DNA from: Chryseobacterium taiwanense
GTDB lineage: Bacteria > Bacteroidota > Bacteroidia > Flavobacteriales > Weeksellaceae
Assembly: GCF_000813825.1 (NCBI RefSeq)
Contig: NZ_JWTA01000005.1
Coordinates: 1-64,000, forward strand
Length of the DNA stretch: 64,000 bases
Direction of reading: 5' to 3'
Position numbers and translations under genes: made by a program. How positions within the stretch are numbered: position 1 is the first letter of the stretch; every line of letters starts with the position of its first letter. Positions 33,546 to 42,431 of this stretch are shown here, in pieces. The notes beneath the pieces are model-generated. The model ran no database searches and was not told where the DNA came from. It worked only from the letters and a program-made list of their open reading frames with translations.

Positions 33546-34472
33546 TTATAACTTGTGTTTTAAATTATCAATCTGTTCATACATCTTATTGAAAAATATT
33601 TTTCGGTCTCGATTTCCGGAAGTTCCTAGAGATTTTGAATTTTTAATCTGATGTTCAAAATAGTTCTTGGTTTCACTGCAGGTTTTTGCATCATTAATCA
33701 GGATATATCCAAACATATTGGTTGGTAATGCAAAAAGTGACTGTTGCGGATGGTGAAAAAAGATGTCATTGGAAAGATGCATTAGTTCATTTTCGTACAG
33801 GTGAAATTTCGGATTGTTCTCCGTTTTTTGCTCGATATACTCAATTAATTCCTTTAATTCATCCAAAATAATTTGAGCTTCATTTCTCTGTAGCAATCTT
33901 GTATCATAGTAGAACGAGATCTGTTGCAAAATACTGGAGACCGTCATGTCATTCCATAATTCTATCACATTTTGTTCCTCATATTTTTTTCTTAACTCTT
34001 TAGTATTAGGTTCGAAATTAGGAGGTGAAAACCGAAGAAAAGGGATGAAGACCTGCTTTGCATTGAGTAAATTCATCCATACATAAATTTTGAAACGGGA
34101 AAGTAAGGTGTCCGAAAGTGTATAAAAAAACGGAATATCTTTCGCTGAGTAATAAATTGTCATTCCGTCAGAAAGAGGAAGATTTTCAAAAACATTGAGG
34201 TTATTTTGAAAAAATGACTGCAAGTCATCGGTTTCAGTGACTGCTGTCGTTTTTTGCGCTAAAATCTGTTGATCTGAAGTGATAAACTGATTCAGGGAAA
34301 TCTGATAATATTTTGCGAGTTCCAGACCCTCTTCAAAACTGAATTTTGCTTTCAGGGAAGTTCTTCTATGGGCTGCGTCATAGCTTATACTAAGAATATT
34401 AGCAATCTCATCATTCAAAGATTTATTACCAATTTTCTTTCGGATTTCCTGTAATAAGCGTTCCTGATACAT
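33546..34472 (-). CDS. XRE-like helix-turn-helix regulator
   Basis: A 308-residue protein. A DNA-binding region is at the N-terminus (LLQEIRKKIGNKSLNDEIANI, SISYDAAHRRTSLKAKFSFEE); the remaining 230 residues are a helical, otherwise unrecognised domain (LPLSDGMTIYYSAKDIPFFY; HHPQQSLFALPTNMFGYILI) which may sense a ligand. ATG at 34472 is chosen: a longer reading frame upstream overlaps the next divergent gene. TACATTTG on the minus strand lies 16 nt upstream. Confidence 0.75.
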   Translation of the reverse strand: MYQERLLQEIRKKIGNKSLNDEIANILSISYDAAHRRTSLKAKFSFEEGLELAKYYQISLNQFITSDQQILAQKTTAVTETDDLQSFFQNNLNVFENLPLSDGMTIYYSAKDIPFFYTLSDTLLSRFKIYVWMNLLNAKQVFIPFLRFSPPNFEPNTKELRKKYEEQNVIELWNDMTVSSILQQISFYYDTRLLQRNEAQIILDELKELIEYIEQKTENNPKFHLYENELMHLSNDIFFHHPQQSLFALPTNMFGYILINDAKTCSETKNYFEHQIKNSKSLGTSGNRDRKIFFNKMYEQIDNLKHKL

Positions 34473-34545
34473 GATTTTGTGATTTTCACAAATGTACTCA
34501 TTTATTTTAATTTTTTTTAGCATTCGGCTTTTTGCTTGTGAGAGA

Positions 34546-34553
34546 TACTTTTG
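34546..34553 (+). promoter_or_regulatory. -7 element of lipoprotein gene
   Basis: TACTTTTG ends 25 nt before the ATG at 34579. Confidence 0.55.
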
Positions 34554-34578
34554 AAGTATAATTCTAAATACATGAGCC

Positions 34579-35145
34579 ATGAAAAAGTATTGTATGCTTC
34601 CTGTAGTTGTTCTGATTCTTAATTCCTGTACGACTTTCAATAGAAAAATGATTAAAGATGATTTGTCAGTTATCACCAAAGAAAATATTTCGATGATTGG
34701 TGGAGCATATGAGTTTAAAGGATATGAGCATATCAACTCCGGAAATCAAAAATCTGAGCAAATGAGAGATTTTGCAGGAATGATTGCTCTGAAGAATTCT
34801 AAAATTGCAGATTGTGATAAAGTTCTTATAAGATCAAAACCTCTGGACAAACCAAAAACGTATGAAATTGACTTTAAGCTTTTAAAGAATGATTCTCTAA
34901 AATATTCTTTTAAATACAATGCCACCCTCAAAAACGGTTTGCTTTCACTGAGTAATTATACCTCCAAATGTCATGGAATTCCTTTTTTATTTGGGGGATG
35001 TCAGAGTTTTCAGAGCAGGATTGGTCTTACTGCGCAAAAGAATTTACTGATTCAGGACTATTATGATAACAGCGGTGCGGCTTTGTTTATCATGTGGGCT
35101 GGTTATACTATTAATTATGCTGAGAAATATAAAAAAATCCAATAA
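34579..35145 (+). CDS. Hypothetical lipoprotein
   Basis: A 188-residue protein with lipobox LNSC (acylated C17) after a hydrophobic signal. The mature part is a beta-rich domain with cysteines (SKCHGIPFLFGGCQSFQSR) and a Tyr-rich C-terminus. No family recognised. The CDP-alcohol transferase follows after 8 nt, suggesting one mRNA. Confidence 0.65.
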   Translation: MKKYCMLPVVVLILNSCTTFNRKMIKDDLSVITKENISMIGGAYEFKGYEHINSGNQKSEQMRDFAGMIALKNSKIADCDKVLIRSKPLDKPKTYEIDFKLLKNDSLKYSFKYNATLKNGLLSLSNYTSKCHGIPFLFGGCQSFQSRIGLTAQKNLLIQDYYDNSGAALFIMWAGYTINYAEKYKKIQ

Positions 35146-35153
35146 TATTTATC

Positions 35154-35753
35154 ATGAGAACTATACCCTATATTTTAATCGCTACAAGATTTATCCTAGC
35201 ACCCATTATCTTTTTACTGGCTTATTTTAAAGGAGAAGACTTCGGATTTTTAATTTTAGTTTTAATGTATTTTGGATTATTGACGGATATTTTTGATGGA
35301 ATTATTGCCCGAAAAGTTGGCGTTTCTTCTGAAAAATTAAGAAGATTAGACAGTCAAACCGATTTGATTTTCTGGCTTTCGTTGGGATTTGCCGCTTACT
35401 TTATAAATCCGGAACTGATAAAGAGTGAATGGAAAGGAATTCTTTTAATATTAGTAATGGAAGCTTTGTGTTATGTTGTCAGCATTTGGAAATTTGGAAA
35501 AGAAACCTGTACTCATGCATTTCTATCAAAAATGTGGGGATTGAGTTTGCTAATTGCTTTTACGTATTTGATTGGTTTTCAACAGGCAGGTTGGGCTTTT
35601 TATCTCACGGTAGGACTGGGCTTTATTGCTCATATCGATGTTATTCTGATTATTCTACTGCTTCCGAAGTGGCAATATGATGTTCCGAGTTCTTATCATG
35701 CCTGGAAAATCCGAAACGGAAAACAACGCAAAAAGTCGATTTTCTTTAATTGA
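35154..35753 (+). CDS. CDP-alcohol phosphatidyltransferase family protein
   Basis: A 199-residue membrane protein with about six hydrophobic segments. The CDP-alcohol motif DIFDGIIAR is followed by x3-D-x3-D in LRRLDSQTD, so the four acidic residues are present, but the conserved second glycine is Leu. Enzymes of this family join a CDP-linked lipid to an alcohol head group, such as glycerol phosphate or inositol phosphate; the acceptor is unknown here. It is preceded 8 nt away by a lipoprotein gene. Confidence 0.82.
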   Translation: MRTIPYILIATRFILAPIIFLLAYFKGEDFGFLILVLMYFGLLTDIFDGIIARKVGVSSEKLRRLDSQTDLIFWLSLGFAAYFINPELIKSEWKGILLILVMEALCYVVSIWKFGKETCTHAFLSKMWGLSLLIAFTYLIGFQQAGWAFYLTVGLGFIAHIDVILIILLLPKWQYDVPSSYHAWKIRNGKQRKKSIFFN

Positions 35754-35843
35754 TTCATATTTAAAGCATAGTTTTTTGTTAAATAATTGATAAATCGGTT
35801 TTTAATTAAGAGAGCGTAATCATCAAGTTGCGCTGTTTTTTTG

Positions 35844-35851
35844 TAACTTTG
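35844..35851 (+). promoter_or_regulatory. -7 element of asnS
   Basis: TAACTTTG lies 38 nt before the asnS ATG; no clear -33. Confidence 0.6.
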
Positions 35852-35889
35852 CAGACATTAATTTTTATACGAAAATTTATAATCAACAA

Positions 35890-37338
35890 ATGAAAAAGCA
35901 GACAATTAAGGAAGTCCTTCAGGATTACAAGAAAGTATTACATCATGACATTACGGTTTACGGTTGGGTAAGAGCGTTCCGTTCAAATCGCTTCATAGCG
36001 CTTAATGATGGTTCTACGATCAATAATTTGCAAATAGTTGTTGATTTCGAAAATTTCGACGAAGAGGTTATTAGTAAAATCAGTACGGCAGCTTCTTTGA
36101 AAGTGGTGGGTGAAGTTGTGGAAAGTCAGGGAGCAGGACAAACTGTAGAGATTATCGCTAAAAAGATTATCATTTTAGGAGATAACTTTACTGAAGAAAG
36201 AGATAAGACGATTCTTCAGCCGAAGAAGCACTCTTTGGAAGTTTTAAGAGAGCAGGCTCACTTAAGATTCAGAACTAATTTGTTCGGAGCTGTTTTCAGA
36301 GTACGTCACGCAGTAAGTTTTGCAGTGCATTCATTCTTTAACCAAAACCAATTCTTTTATATCAATACGCCTGTTATTACAGGAGCTGATGCAGAAGGAG
36401 CGGGAGAGATGTTTGGTGTTACCAACTTTGATTTAAATAATATTCCAAGAGATGAGCAGGGAGATATTGATTTTGCTCAGGATTTCTTTGGGAAGAAAAC
36501 AAACTTAACAGTTTCGGGACAGCTTGAAGGAGAAACTGCAGCGATGGGATTGGGAAGAATTTATACTTTCGGACCTACTTTCCGTGCAGAAAACTCAAAC
36601 ACAACACGTCACTTGGCAGAATTTTGGATGATCGAGCCGGAAGTTGCTTTCAACAATCTTGAAGACAACATTGATTTGGCAGAAGATTTCTTGAAATATG
36701 TGATTCAATATGTGTTGGATAACTGTAAAGATGATTTGGAGTTCTTAGACAAGCGTTTTGAAGAAGAGCAAAAATCTAAACCGGAAAAAGACAGAGCAAA
36801 AGAAGGCTTGATCGAAAAACTTCAAAATGTAATTGCTAAACGTTTCAAGCGTGTAAGCTATACTGAAGCGATTGAGATCTTAATGAACTCTAAAGAAAAT
36901 AAAAAAGGGAAATTCCAATATCCTGTTGAAAACTGGGGAACTGATCTTCAGTCTGAGCACGAAAGATATTTGGTTGAAAAACATTTTGAAAGTCCGGTAG
37001 TTTTATTTGATTATCCAAAAGAAATCAAAGCTTTCTATATGAAACTGAACGATGACAACAAAACGGTTGCAGCTATGGATGTACTTTTCCCTGGGATCGG
37101 AGAAATCATCGGAGGTTCTGAAAGAGAGGCTAGATTAGATGTTCTAAAGCAGAAAATGGCAGAGATGCACGTAGATGAACACGAGCTTTGGTGGTATTTG
37201 GATACCCGAAAATTCGGTTCTGTGCCACATGCAGGATTTGGATTAGGGCTTGAACGATTAGTGCTTTTTGTGACGGGAATGACCAACATCAGAGATGTGA
37301 TTCCTTTCCCTAGGACACCGAAGAACGCAGAGTTTTAA
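35890..37338 (+). CDS. asnS: Asparaginyl-tRNA synthetase
   Basis: A 482-residue class II synthetase charging tRNA-Asn. N-terminal OB-fold ([21 protein letters not shown]), then motif 2 region [22 protein letters not shown] and motif 3 [15 protein letters not shown], with the [13 protein letters not shown]-terminus typical of AsnRS. Length fits. A hairpin terminator follows. Confidence 0.97.
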   Translation: MKKQTIKEVLQDYKKVLHHDITVYGWVRAFRSNRFIALNDGSTINNLQIVVDFENFDEEVISKISTAASLKVVGEVVESQGAGQTVEIIAKKIIILGDNFTEERDKTILQPKKHSLEVLREQAHLRFRTNLFGAVFRVRHAVSFAVHSFFNQNQFFYINTPVITGADAEGAGEMFGVTNFDLNNIPRDEQGDIDFAQDFFGKKTNLTVSGQLEGETAAMGLGRIYTFGPTFRAENSNTTRHLAEFWMIEPEVAFNNLEDNIDLAEDFLKYVIQYVLDNCKDDLEFLDKRFEEEQKSKPEKDRAKEGLIEKLQNVIAKRFKRVSYTEAIEILMNSKENKKGKFQYPVENWGTDLQSEHERYLVEKHFESPVVLFDYPKEIKAFYMKLNDDNKTVAAMDVLFPGIGEIIGGSEREARLDVLKQKMAEMHVDEHELWWYLDTRKFGSVPHAGFGLGLERLVLFVTGMTNIRDVIPFPRTPKNAEF

Positions 37339-37345
37339 AAAAATA

Positions 37346-37377
37346 AAAAAGCCTTAAAGTAATTTTTAAGGCTTTTT
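37346..37377 (+). terminator. Hairpin terminator after asnS
   Basis: AAAAAGCCTTAAA and TTTAAGGCTTTTT form a stem with T-run. Confidence 0.9.
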
Positions 37378-37497
37378 CGTTTATTTAAATAGTTTATTAT
37401 AAAGTTCTATAATACAAAAATCGTGCTAAAAATTATTATTCTACAAATAAATTTATTAAATTCGTAGAATATGTTATGTTAAAACACAAAGACAACT

Positions 37498-38961
37498 ATG
37501 CTTAAACAACACTTACAACTCAAATTAGGACAGAAGCTGGCTCCTCAGCAAATCCAGTTGATGAAGTTGATTCAGCTTCACACTTTGGAATTTGAAGAGG
37601 AATTGGAGAGAGAGTTAGAGGAAAATCCGGCGTTGGAAATAGCAAAAGAGGATTCTAAAGAAGAAGATTACTCTTCTCTTGAAGATTCTTACGAAAATGA
37701 AGGTACAGAAAGCATTGAAACTGATTTTGATGTGAATGAATATCTTTATGATGATGAACCTAGCTATAAAACGGCATCTAGTAACTATTCTCCTGATGAT
37801 GAAGAGTTTGATAATGAGAGTCTTCTGACAGAAGGTCAGTCTTTATACGATTACTTAATGGAACAAATTCATCTTGTAAATATTACAGATGAAGATGTGA
37901 GGATTGCAGAATATATTATTGGAAATCTGGATACAGATGGCTATTTAAGAAGAGAAATCAAATCGATTGTAGATGATTTGGCTTTTTCACAAGGTATTTA
38001 TACAACGAAAGAGAAAGTAGAGGATATTCTTGAAAATTATATTCAAAAGCTTGATCCTTCAGGTGTGGGAGCCAGAAGTTTGCAGGAATGCCTTCTTTTA
38101 CAGATTGAAAAGAAAGTAAGCTCAGATAAAGCGATTTCTTTAGCGGCAAATATTTTAAGACATCAGTTCGATGCCCTTACGAATAAACATTACAACAAGA
38201 TTATTCAGAAATATGATATTGAAGAGGAGGATCTGAAAGATGCATTGGATGAAATATCAAAATTATCACCAAAAGTTGGAGGTAACTTCGATACTCAGAC
38301 AATTACTATTAATCAGGAAATTATTCCCGATTTTGTCATACAGGTAAAAGACGGACAGGTAATTCCAATGCTAAATAGTAAAAACGCTCCAACTTTAAGA
38401 GTTTCTGAAGAATATAAAGATATATTATCGACGTATTCTCATGATAAAAATTCAGCAGAGCATAAACAGGCTGCTTTATTTATCAAGCAAAAACTGGATG
38501 CGGCGAAATGGTATATTGATGCGATTAATCAGCGTCAGAATACTTTATTGCAAACCATTACTGCCATTGTAAAATTCCAGAAAGATTATTTTATTACCGG
38601 AGATGAGAAGTCATTAAAACCAATGATCTTAAAAGATATTGCAGATATTACCGGTTTTGATATTTCTACGATTTCCAGAGTAGTTAAAAGCAAGTATGCA
38701 GATACTCCAAACGGAATTGTATATCTTAAAGATCTGTTTTCTGATAGTTTAACAAATGATGATGGTGAAGAGGTTTCTACAAAAGAGATTAAAACCCATC
38801 TACAGGAGGTTATTAACAAAGAAAATAAGAGAAAGCCATTAACAGACGATGCTTTGGTAGTCATTTTAAAAGAGCAGGGCTATAATATTGCCAGAAGAAC
38901 GATAGCAAAATATCGTGAACAGCTGAATATTCCTGTCGCAAGATTAAGAAAAGAACTTTAA
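37498..38961 (+). CDS. rpoN: RNA polymerase sigma-54 factor
   Basis: A 487-residue RpoN. Region I is Gln/Leu-rich (LQLKLGQKLAPQQIQLMKLIQLHTLE), an acidic region II (about residues 50-115) follows, and the C-terminus has the DNA-binding domain ending in the RpoN box IARRTIAKYREQLNIP. Sigma-54 transcription needs AAA+ enhancer-binding proteins, none of which is encoded here. The gene stands alone between two terminators. Confidence 0.96.
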   Translation: MLKQHLQLKLGQKLAPQQIQLMKLIQLHTLEFEEELERELEENPALEIAKEDSKEEDYSSLEDSYENEGTESIETDFDVNEYLYDDEPSYKTASSNYSPDDEEFDNESLLTEGQSLYDYLMEQIHLVNITDEDVRIAEYIIGNLDTDGYLRREIKSIVDDLAFSQGIYTTKEKVEDILENYIQKLDPSGVGARSLQECLLLQIEKKVSSDKAISLAANILRHQFDALTNKHYNKIIQKYDIEEEDLKDALDEISKLSPKVGGNFDTQTITINQEIIPDFVIQVKDGQVIPMLNSKNAPTLRVSEEYKDILSTYSHDKNSAEHKQAALFIKQKLDAAKWYIDAINQRQNTLLQTITAIVKFQKDYFITGDEKSLKPMILKDIADITGFDISTISRVVKSKYADTPNGIVYLKDLFSDSLTNDDGEEVSTKEIKTHLQEVINKENKRKPLTDDALVVILKEQGYNIARRTIAKYREQLNIPVARLRKEL

Positions 38962-38966
38962 AATAT

Positions 38967-38998
38967 AAAAAAGCATTTCAATTTGAAATGCTTTTTTT
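38967..38998. terminator. Bidirectional hairpin terminator
   Basis: AAAAAAGCATTTCA and TGAAATGCTTTTTT form the stem between convergent rpoN and the acyl-CoA ligase gene. Confidence 0.9.
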
Positions 38999-39007
38999 GT
39001 TTACCAT

Positions 39008-40630
39008 CTATTGATGTATATTTTCTAAGCCCAGTTCCTTCATGGAAACTTCTCTCATTTCTACCTTTCTTATCTTTCCTGAGATCGTCATTGGGAATTC
39101 TTCTACAAACTTCCAGTATTTAGGAACTTTGTAATGGGCAATTCTTCCTTTACAATAATTTAAAAGCTCATCTTCTGTTACGTTGAATCCTTTTCTCACT
39201 TTCACCCAAGCCATCACTTCTTCCCCGAATTTTTCACTAGGAACTCCGATAATCTGAACATCTAAAATATTAGGATAGGTATATAAAAAGTCTTCAATTT
39301 CTTTTGGAGAAATATTTTCTCCGCCACGAATAATCAGGTCTTTAATTCTTCCCGAAATGGTAATATAGCCTTCTTCATCCATCACGGCCATATCTCCGGT
39401 GTGCATCCAGCGTCCGTCATCAATAACTTTTTTCGTATTTTCAGGGTCGTTCCAGTATTTCAGCATTACAGAATATCCTCTTGTACACAGTTCGCCATGT
39501 TCTCCGCGTTTAAGAATTTTTCCGTTTTCATCAATAATTTTTATTTCTAGATGATTTTGAACGGTTCCTACGGTATTGACCTGTTTTTCAAAAGGAGTTC
39601 CAATTAAAGTCTGAGTAGAAACAGGAGAGGTTTCCGTCATTCCATAACAGATACTCATTTCTTTAATATTCATCAGATTCTCCACTTTTTTCATGATTTC
39701 AGGAGGACAGACAGAACCTGCCATTACACCTGTTCTTAAGCTTGAAAAATCAAAAGTATCGAAATCTTTTACAGCTAATTCAGCAATAAACATGGTAGGA
39801 ACTCCATATAGAGAAGTGCATTTTTCCTCAGAAACTACTTTTAGGGTGATCTCCGGATCAAAACTGTCATTAGGAATTATCATGCAAGCTCCGTGAGAAG
39901 TACAGCACATATTTCCGATGACCATTCCAAAACAGTGGTAAAAAGGAACCGGAATACAAACTCTGTCTTTCTCGTTGTATTTTAGTCGTACTCCGATAAA
40001 ATATCCGTTATTCAGAATATTATGATGGGAAAGTGTGACGCCTTTAGGAAACCCGGTTGTTCCGGAAGTATATTGAATATTTACCGGATCATCAAATTGA
40101 ACATGTTCTTCATAACTGTGTAACACATCATCGGAAATTTCCTGACCGTTATTCAAAAAATCTTCCCAATTGTCATCAAAGAAAATTTCTGATTTTAATG
40201 TGGTGCAAAATTCTCTGGCATCCGTAATCATTGCTTTGTAATCACTGGATTTAAATGCTAAAGAAGAGAAAATGTGAGACATTTCAGACTGATTGATCAC
40301 AAAGATCAGTTCACTGGTTCTGTACGCAGGATTTATATTGACCAGAATAACCCCGATTCTTGCGGTTGCATATTGTAAAAGAACCCATTCGTAGCGGTTG
40401 GTAGACCATATTCCAACTCTGTCGCCGGCTTTTGCTCCAAGAAATATAAGGGCTTTTGCAACGGCAGTCGTTTGGTTATAAAACTCCTGATAAGTGGCAC
40501 GGTAATTTTGATGTACGCAAATTAAGGCTTCTTGATTAGGAAATTTTTCAACAGTATTTTTTAGATTAGCTCCAATAGTTTGTCCCAATAATGGAATATC
40601 AGAAGCTCCATGAACGTAAGATAAAGGCAT
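39008..40630 (-). CDS. Long/medium-chain fatty acyl-CoA ligase
   Basis: A 540-residue AMP-forming acyl-CoA synthetase. Motifs: P-loop-like YTSGTTGFPKGVTLSH, YGMTETSP, GDMAVMDEEGYITISGRIKDLIIRGGENI and the C-terminal lysine segment SGKIRKVEMRE. It activates a carboxylic acid through an adenylate. Fatty acid is the most likely substrate. It starts MPLSYVHGAS and lies upstream of nothing on its strand within 60 bp; the sigma/membrane pair is beyond. Confidence 0.88.
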   Translation of the reverse strand: MPLSYVHGASDIPLLGQTIGANLKNTVEKFPNQEALICVHQNYRATYQEFYNQTTAVAKALIFLGAKAGDRVGIWSTNRYEWVLLQYATARIGVILVNINPAYRTSELIFVINQSEMSHIFSSLAFKSSDYKAMITDAREFCTTLKSEIFFDDNWEDFLNNGQEISDDVLHSYEEHVQFDDPVNIQYTSGTTGFPKGVTLSHHNILNNGYFIGVRLKYNEKDRVCIPVPFYHCFGMVIGNMCCTSHGACMIIPNDSFDPEITLKVVSEEKCTSLYGVPTMFIAELAVKDFDTFDFSSLRTGVMAGSVCPPEIMKKVENLMNIKEMSICYGMTETSPVSTQTLIGTPFEKQVNTVGTVQNHLEIKIIDENGKILKRGEHGELCTRGYSVMLKYWNDPENTKKVIDDGRWMHTGDMAVMDEEGYITISGRIKDLIIRGGENISPKEIEDFLYTYPNILDVQIIGVPSEKFGEEVMAWVKVRKGFNVTEDELLNYCKGRIAHYKVPKYWKFVEEFPMTISGKIRKVEMREVSMKELGLENIHQ

Positions 40631-40692
40631 AGATTAAGATTTGATAAAATAAAATTAACAATTATATCTTTATCCATAAGCAAGGAAGAGTA

Positions 40693-41370
40693 TTAAATTT
40701 CCTGAGAATCTATTTCTTTCAGTTGTTTTAAGTTTTTATCAAGTTTTCTGATGATGATTCCATAAACAAGTTTGTAATATAGCCAGATCAGCAATACACA
40801 TAATACTGTACTCAATATGATGATGGCAATCACGATCATAAGGTCTGAACCTTTAGGCTCTATGTTTTGGGAATTCAGTGCATAAAAAATAAATGCGGTG
40901 AATGTAATAATGAAGGCAAGTAATATAGCAATGCTTATTAAAATAAAGGCATTTACTGTTTTCTTAAATTTAATAATGCGGGTAATAAGACCCTTTAAAT
41001 TTTCTTCAATCTTTATTCTGTGATAGTTTTGATAGAATTTAAAGACAAAATAGGCAGTAACCAATAAGCTTAAAATCTTTATAGCAAAATAGATCGTATC
41101 AAAATTGGCAATAATTTCCGGAGTCTTTTGTGCGCCTAATCTTTCTAGAAGTTTTAAAAAACTATTGGATTCATCACCACCTTTTATGATGTAAAATAAC
41201 CCTATACCGGAAAAGAATAATAACTCTACAACGCTGATCCAAAAAATATATTTAACGTAATTACGTGATTTTTTATTCAGCATCTGAAGAATCTCAGTGT
41301 TGTCGTATTTTTCCTGAACAGGCTGCTCTTGCCATGTTTTCTTAAAGTTGTCTAAATCAAATTCAGGCAT
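40693..41370 (-). CDS. Membrane protein paired with sigma factor (putative anti-sigma partner)
   Basis: A 225-residue protein: 40-residue cytoplasmic N-terminus (MPEFDLDNFKKTWQEQPVQEKYDNTEIL) followed by four membrane segments and a charged tail. Its ATG overlaps the upstream sigma-factor stop by 8 nt (ATGCCTGA), a translational-coupling arrangement. The N-terminus resembles the partner proteins of flavobacterial sigma-70-like genes. Anti-sigma function is an inference from position; no zinc-binding HxxxCxxC motif is present. Confidence 0.7.
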   Translation of the reverse strand: MPEFDLDNFKKTWQEQPVQEKYDNTEILQMLNKKSRNYVKYIFWISVVELLFFSGIGLFYIIKGGDESNSFLKLLERLGAQKTPEIIANFDTIYFAIKILSLLVTAYFVFKFYQNYHRIKIEENLKGLITRIIKFKKTVNAFILISIAILLAFIITFTAFIFYALNSQNIEPKGSDLMIVIAIIILSTVLCVLLIWLYYKLVYGIIIRKLDKNLKQLKEIDSQEI

Positions 41371-41878
41371 GTTTTTCCATCTTTTCTTTAAGGGTTTTCT
41401 TTAATCTGTTCATTTTCACACGCGCATTGACTTCGGTGATCCCGAGGTTTTCTGCAATATCCTTGTAAGGCAAATCATCCAGATACATCATGACGATGGC
41501 TCTCTCTATATTAGGAAGGGTCTTAATCACAGTGTATAAAAGAGAAATCTGCTGCTGTTTCTCGTCGTCATCCTCTACAAAATCTTTGTGATTAATATCC
41601 AGTTCGTTTGTAAGTGGGCTTTTACTTTTTTTTCTGAAAAGTGTAATAGCGGTATTTAAAGCTACACGATACATCCAGGTTGAAATTTTGGAATTTCCTT
41701 TAAAAGATCCGTAGCTTCTCCAAAGCTGTAGGACTATTTCCTGGAAAAGATCCTCTTCATCTTCAAGAGAATTGGTATAAAGACGCGAAACTTTGATAAT
41801 CAAGCCCTGATTATCTTTGATAAGTTGTGCAAATTCTTTTTCTTTTGAACCCAATGAGGAGGTGTAGTTTAGTTGCAC
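41363..41878 (-). CDS. ECF-type sigma-70 family sigma factor
   Basis: A ~171-residue sigma factor. Region 2 is DLFQEIVLQLWRSYGSFKG and ISTWMYRVALNTAITLFRKK; region 4 is ERAIVMMYLDDLPYKDIAEN followed by LGITEVNARVKMNRLKK. No region 3. I propose a GTG start at 41878; an alternative is TTG at 41854. A longer reading frame upstream runs into the rnpB promoter and is not credible. The membrane partner gene overlaps by 8 nt. The regulon is unknown. Confidence 0.82.
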   Translation of the reverse strand: MQLNYTSSLGSKEKEFAQLIKDNQGLIIKVSRLYTNSLEDEEDLFQEIVLQLWRSYGSFKGNSKISTWMYRVALNTAITLFRKKSKSPLTNELDINHKDFVEDDDEKQQQISLLYTVIKTLPNIERAIVMMYLDDLPYKDIAENLGITEVNARVKMNRLKKTLKEKMEKHA

Positions 41879-41894
41879 GAATATATGATATAAT

Positions 41895-42013
41895 TTTGAG
41901 AATTTGAAAATTAAGTAATTTGAAAATGGAGGAATAAAGTTCAACTGATGTAATAAATCTGATTGCGAATTGAAAATTTTCAAATTATCACGTTGCCAAA
42001 TTTTCAAATTATC
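41895..42013. repeat. AT-rich inverted repeat (AATTTGAAAAT type)
   Basis: AATTTGAAAAT units at about 41900-41930 face ATTTTCAAATTATC twice at about 41976-42013. The pattern recurs at 56583-56650. The rnpB promoter lies within its right end. Confidence 0.6.
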
Positions 42014-42021
42014 TATCTTTG
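41993..42021 (+). promoter_or_regulatory. rnpB promoter (TTG-N18-TATCTTTG)
   Basis: TTG at 41993-41995 and TATCTTTG at 42014-42021 with an 18-bp spacer. The predicted start is near 42025, just at the P1 helix. Confidence 0.8.
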
Positions 42022-42023
42022 CA

Positions 42024-42351
42024 GCCACGAGAAAATCGGCTTGTTGATTCTTACTTTGGTAAGGGTAGGAAAGTCCGGACACTATAGAGCAGCAAAGCGG
42101 ATAACATCCGTCACCCGTGAGGGTAGGACAAGTGCAACAGAAAGGATGTACAGTTCGGCTGTAGTGAAATCAGGTAAACTCTTTGTGGTGCAATGATAAG
42201 TATATCGGTTCTTTTCAGCAATGAAAATAGGGGTTGCTCGCCCTGAAAGCCGAGGGGTAATCAGCTAAAGTTTTGCAGCAATGCACGACGTAGATAAATA
42301 ACAAGCACTTCTTTTGAAGTACAAAATCCGGCTTATAGATTTTCTCGTGAT
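42024..42351 (+). ncRNA. rnpB: RNase P RNA, bacterial class A
   Basis: The catalytic RNA of tRNA 5' maturation. Visible landmarks: P1 stem CACGAGAAAATC (42026-42037) pairing perfectly with GATTTTCTCGTG (42338-42349); conserved GGAAAGTCCGGAC (CR I) near 42070; the ACAGAAA segment near 42137; and the CCGGCTTAT 3' motif near 42328-42336. The T-run after P1 serves as terminator. Ends are accurate to a few nucleotides. A minor reading frame through it is spurious. Confidence 0.95.
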
Positions 42352-42362
42352 TTTTTAAGAGC

Positions 42363-42412
42363 CTGGAAGAGGAGAATTTTAGTAATATGAACTTAAAAAT
42401 TCCTTCCTCCAG
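42363..42412 (+). terminator. Second, imperfect hairpin downstream of rnpB
   Basis: CTGGAAGAGGAGAATTTT and AAAATTCCTTCCTCCAG pair imperfectly, followed by TATATTTTTT. It may back up rnpB termination or mark the end of the convergent ppk2 gene. Confidence 0.4.
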
Positions 42413-42431
42413 TATATTTTTTCTTCAAAAG

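Noticed and set aside
34473..34736. Upstream extension of the XRE-like regulator
   Set aside because: It is antisense to the lipoprotein gene; the first ATG after a TACATTTG element (34472) matches a helix-turn-helix protein start.
41963..42196. A 77-codon plus-strand reading frame
   Set aside because: It runs through the conserved core of RNase P RNA; the RNA evidence (P1 stem, GGAAAGTCCGGAC) is much stronger.
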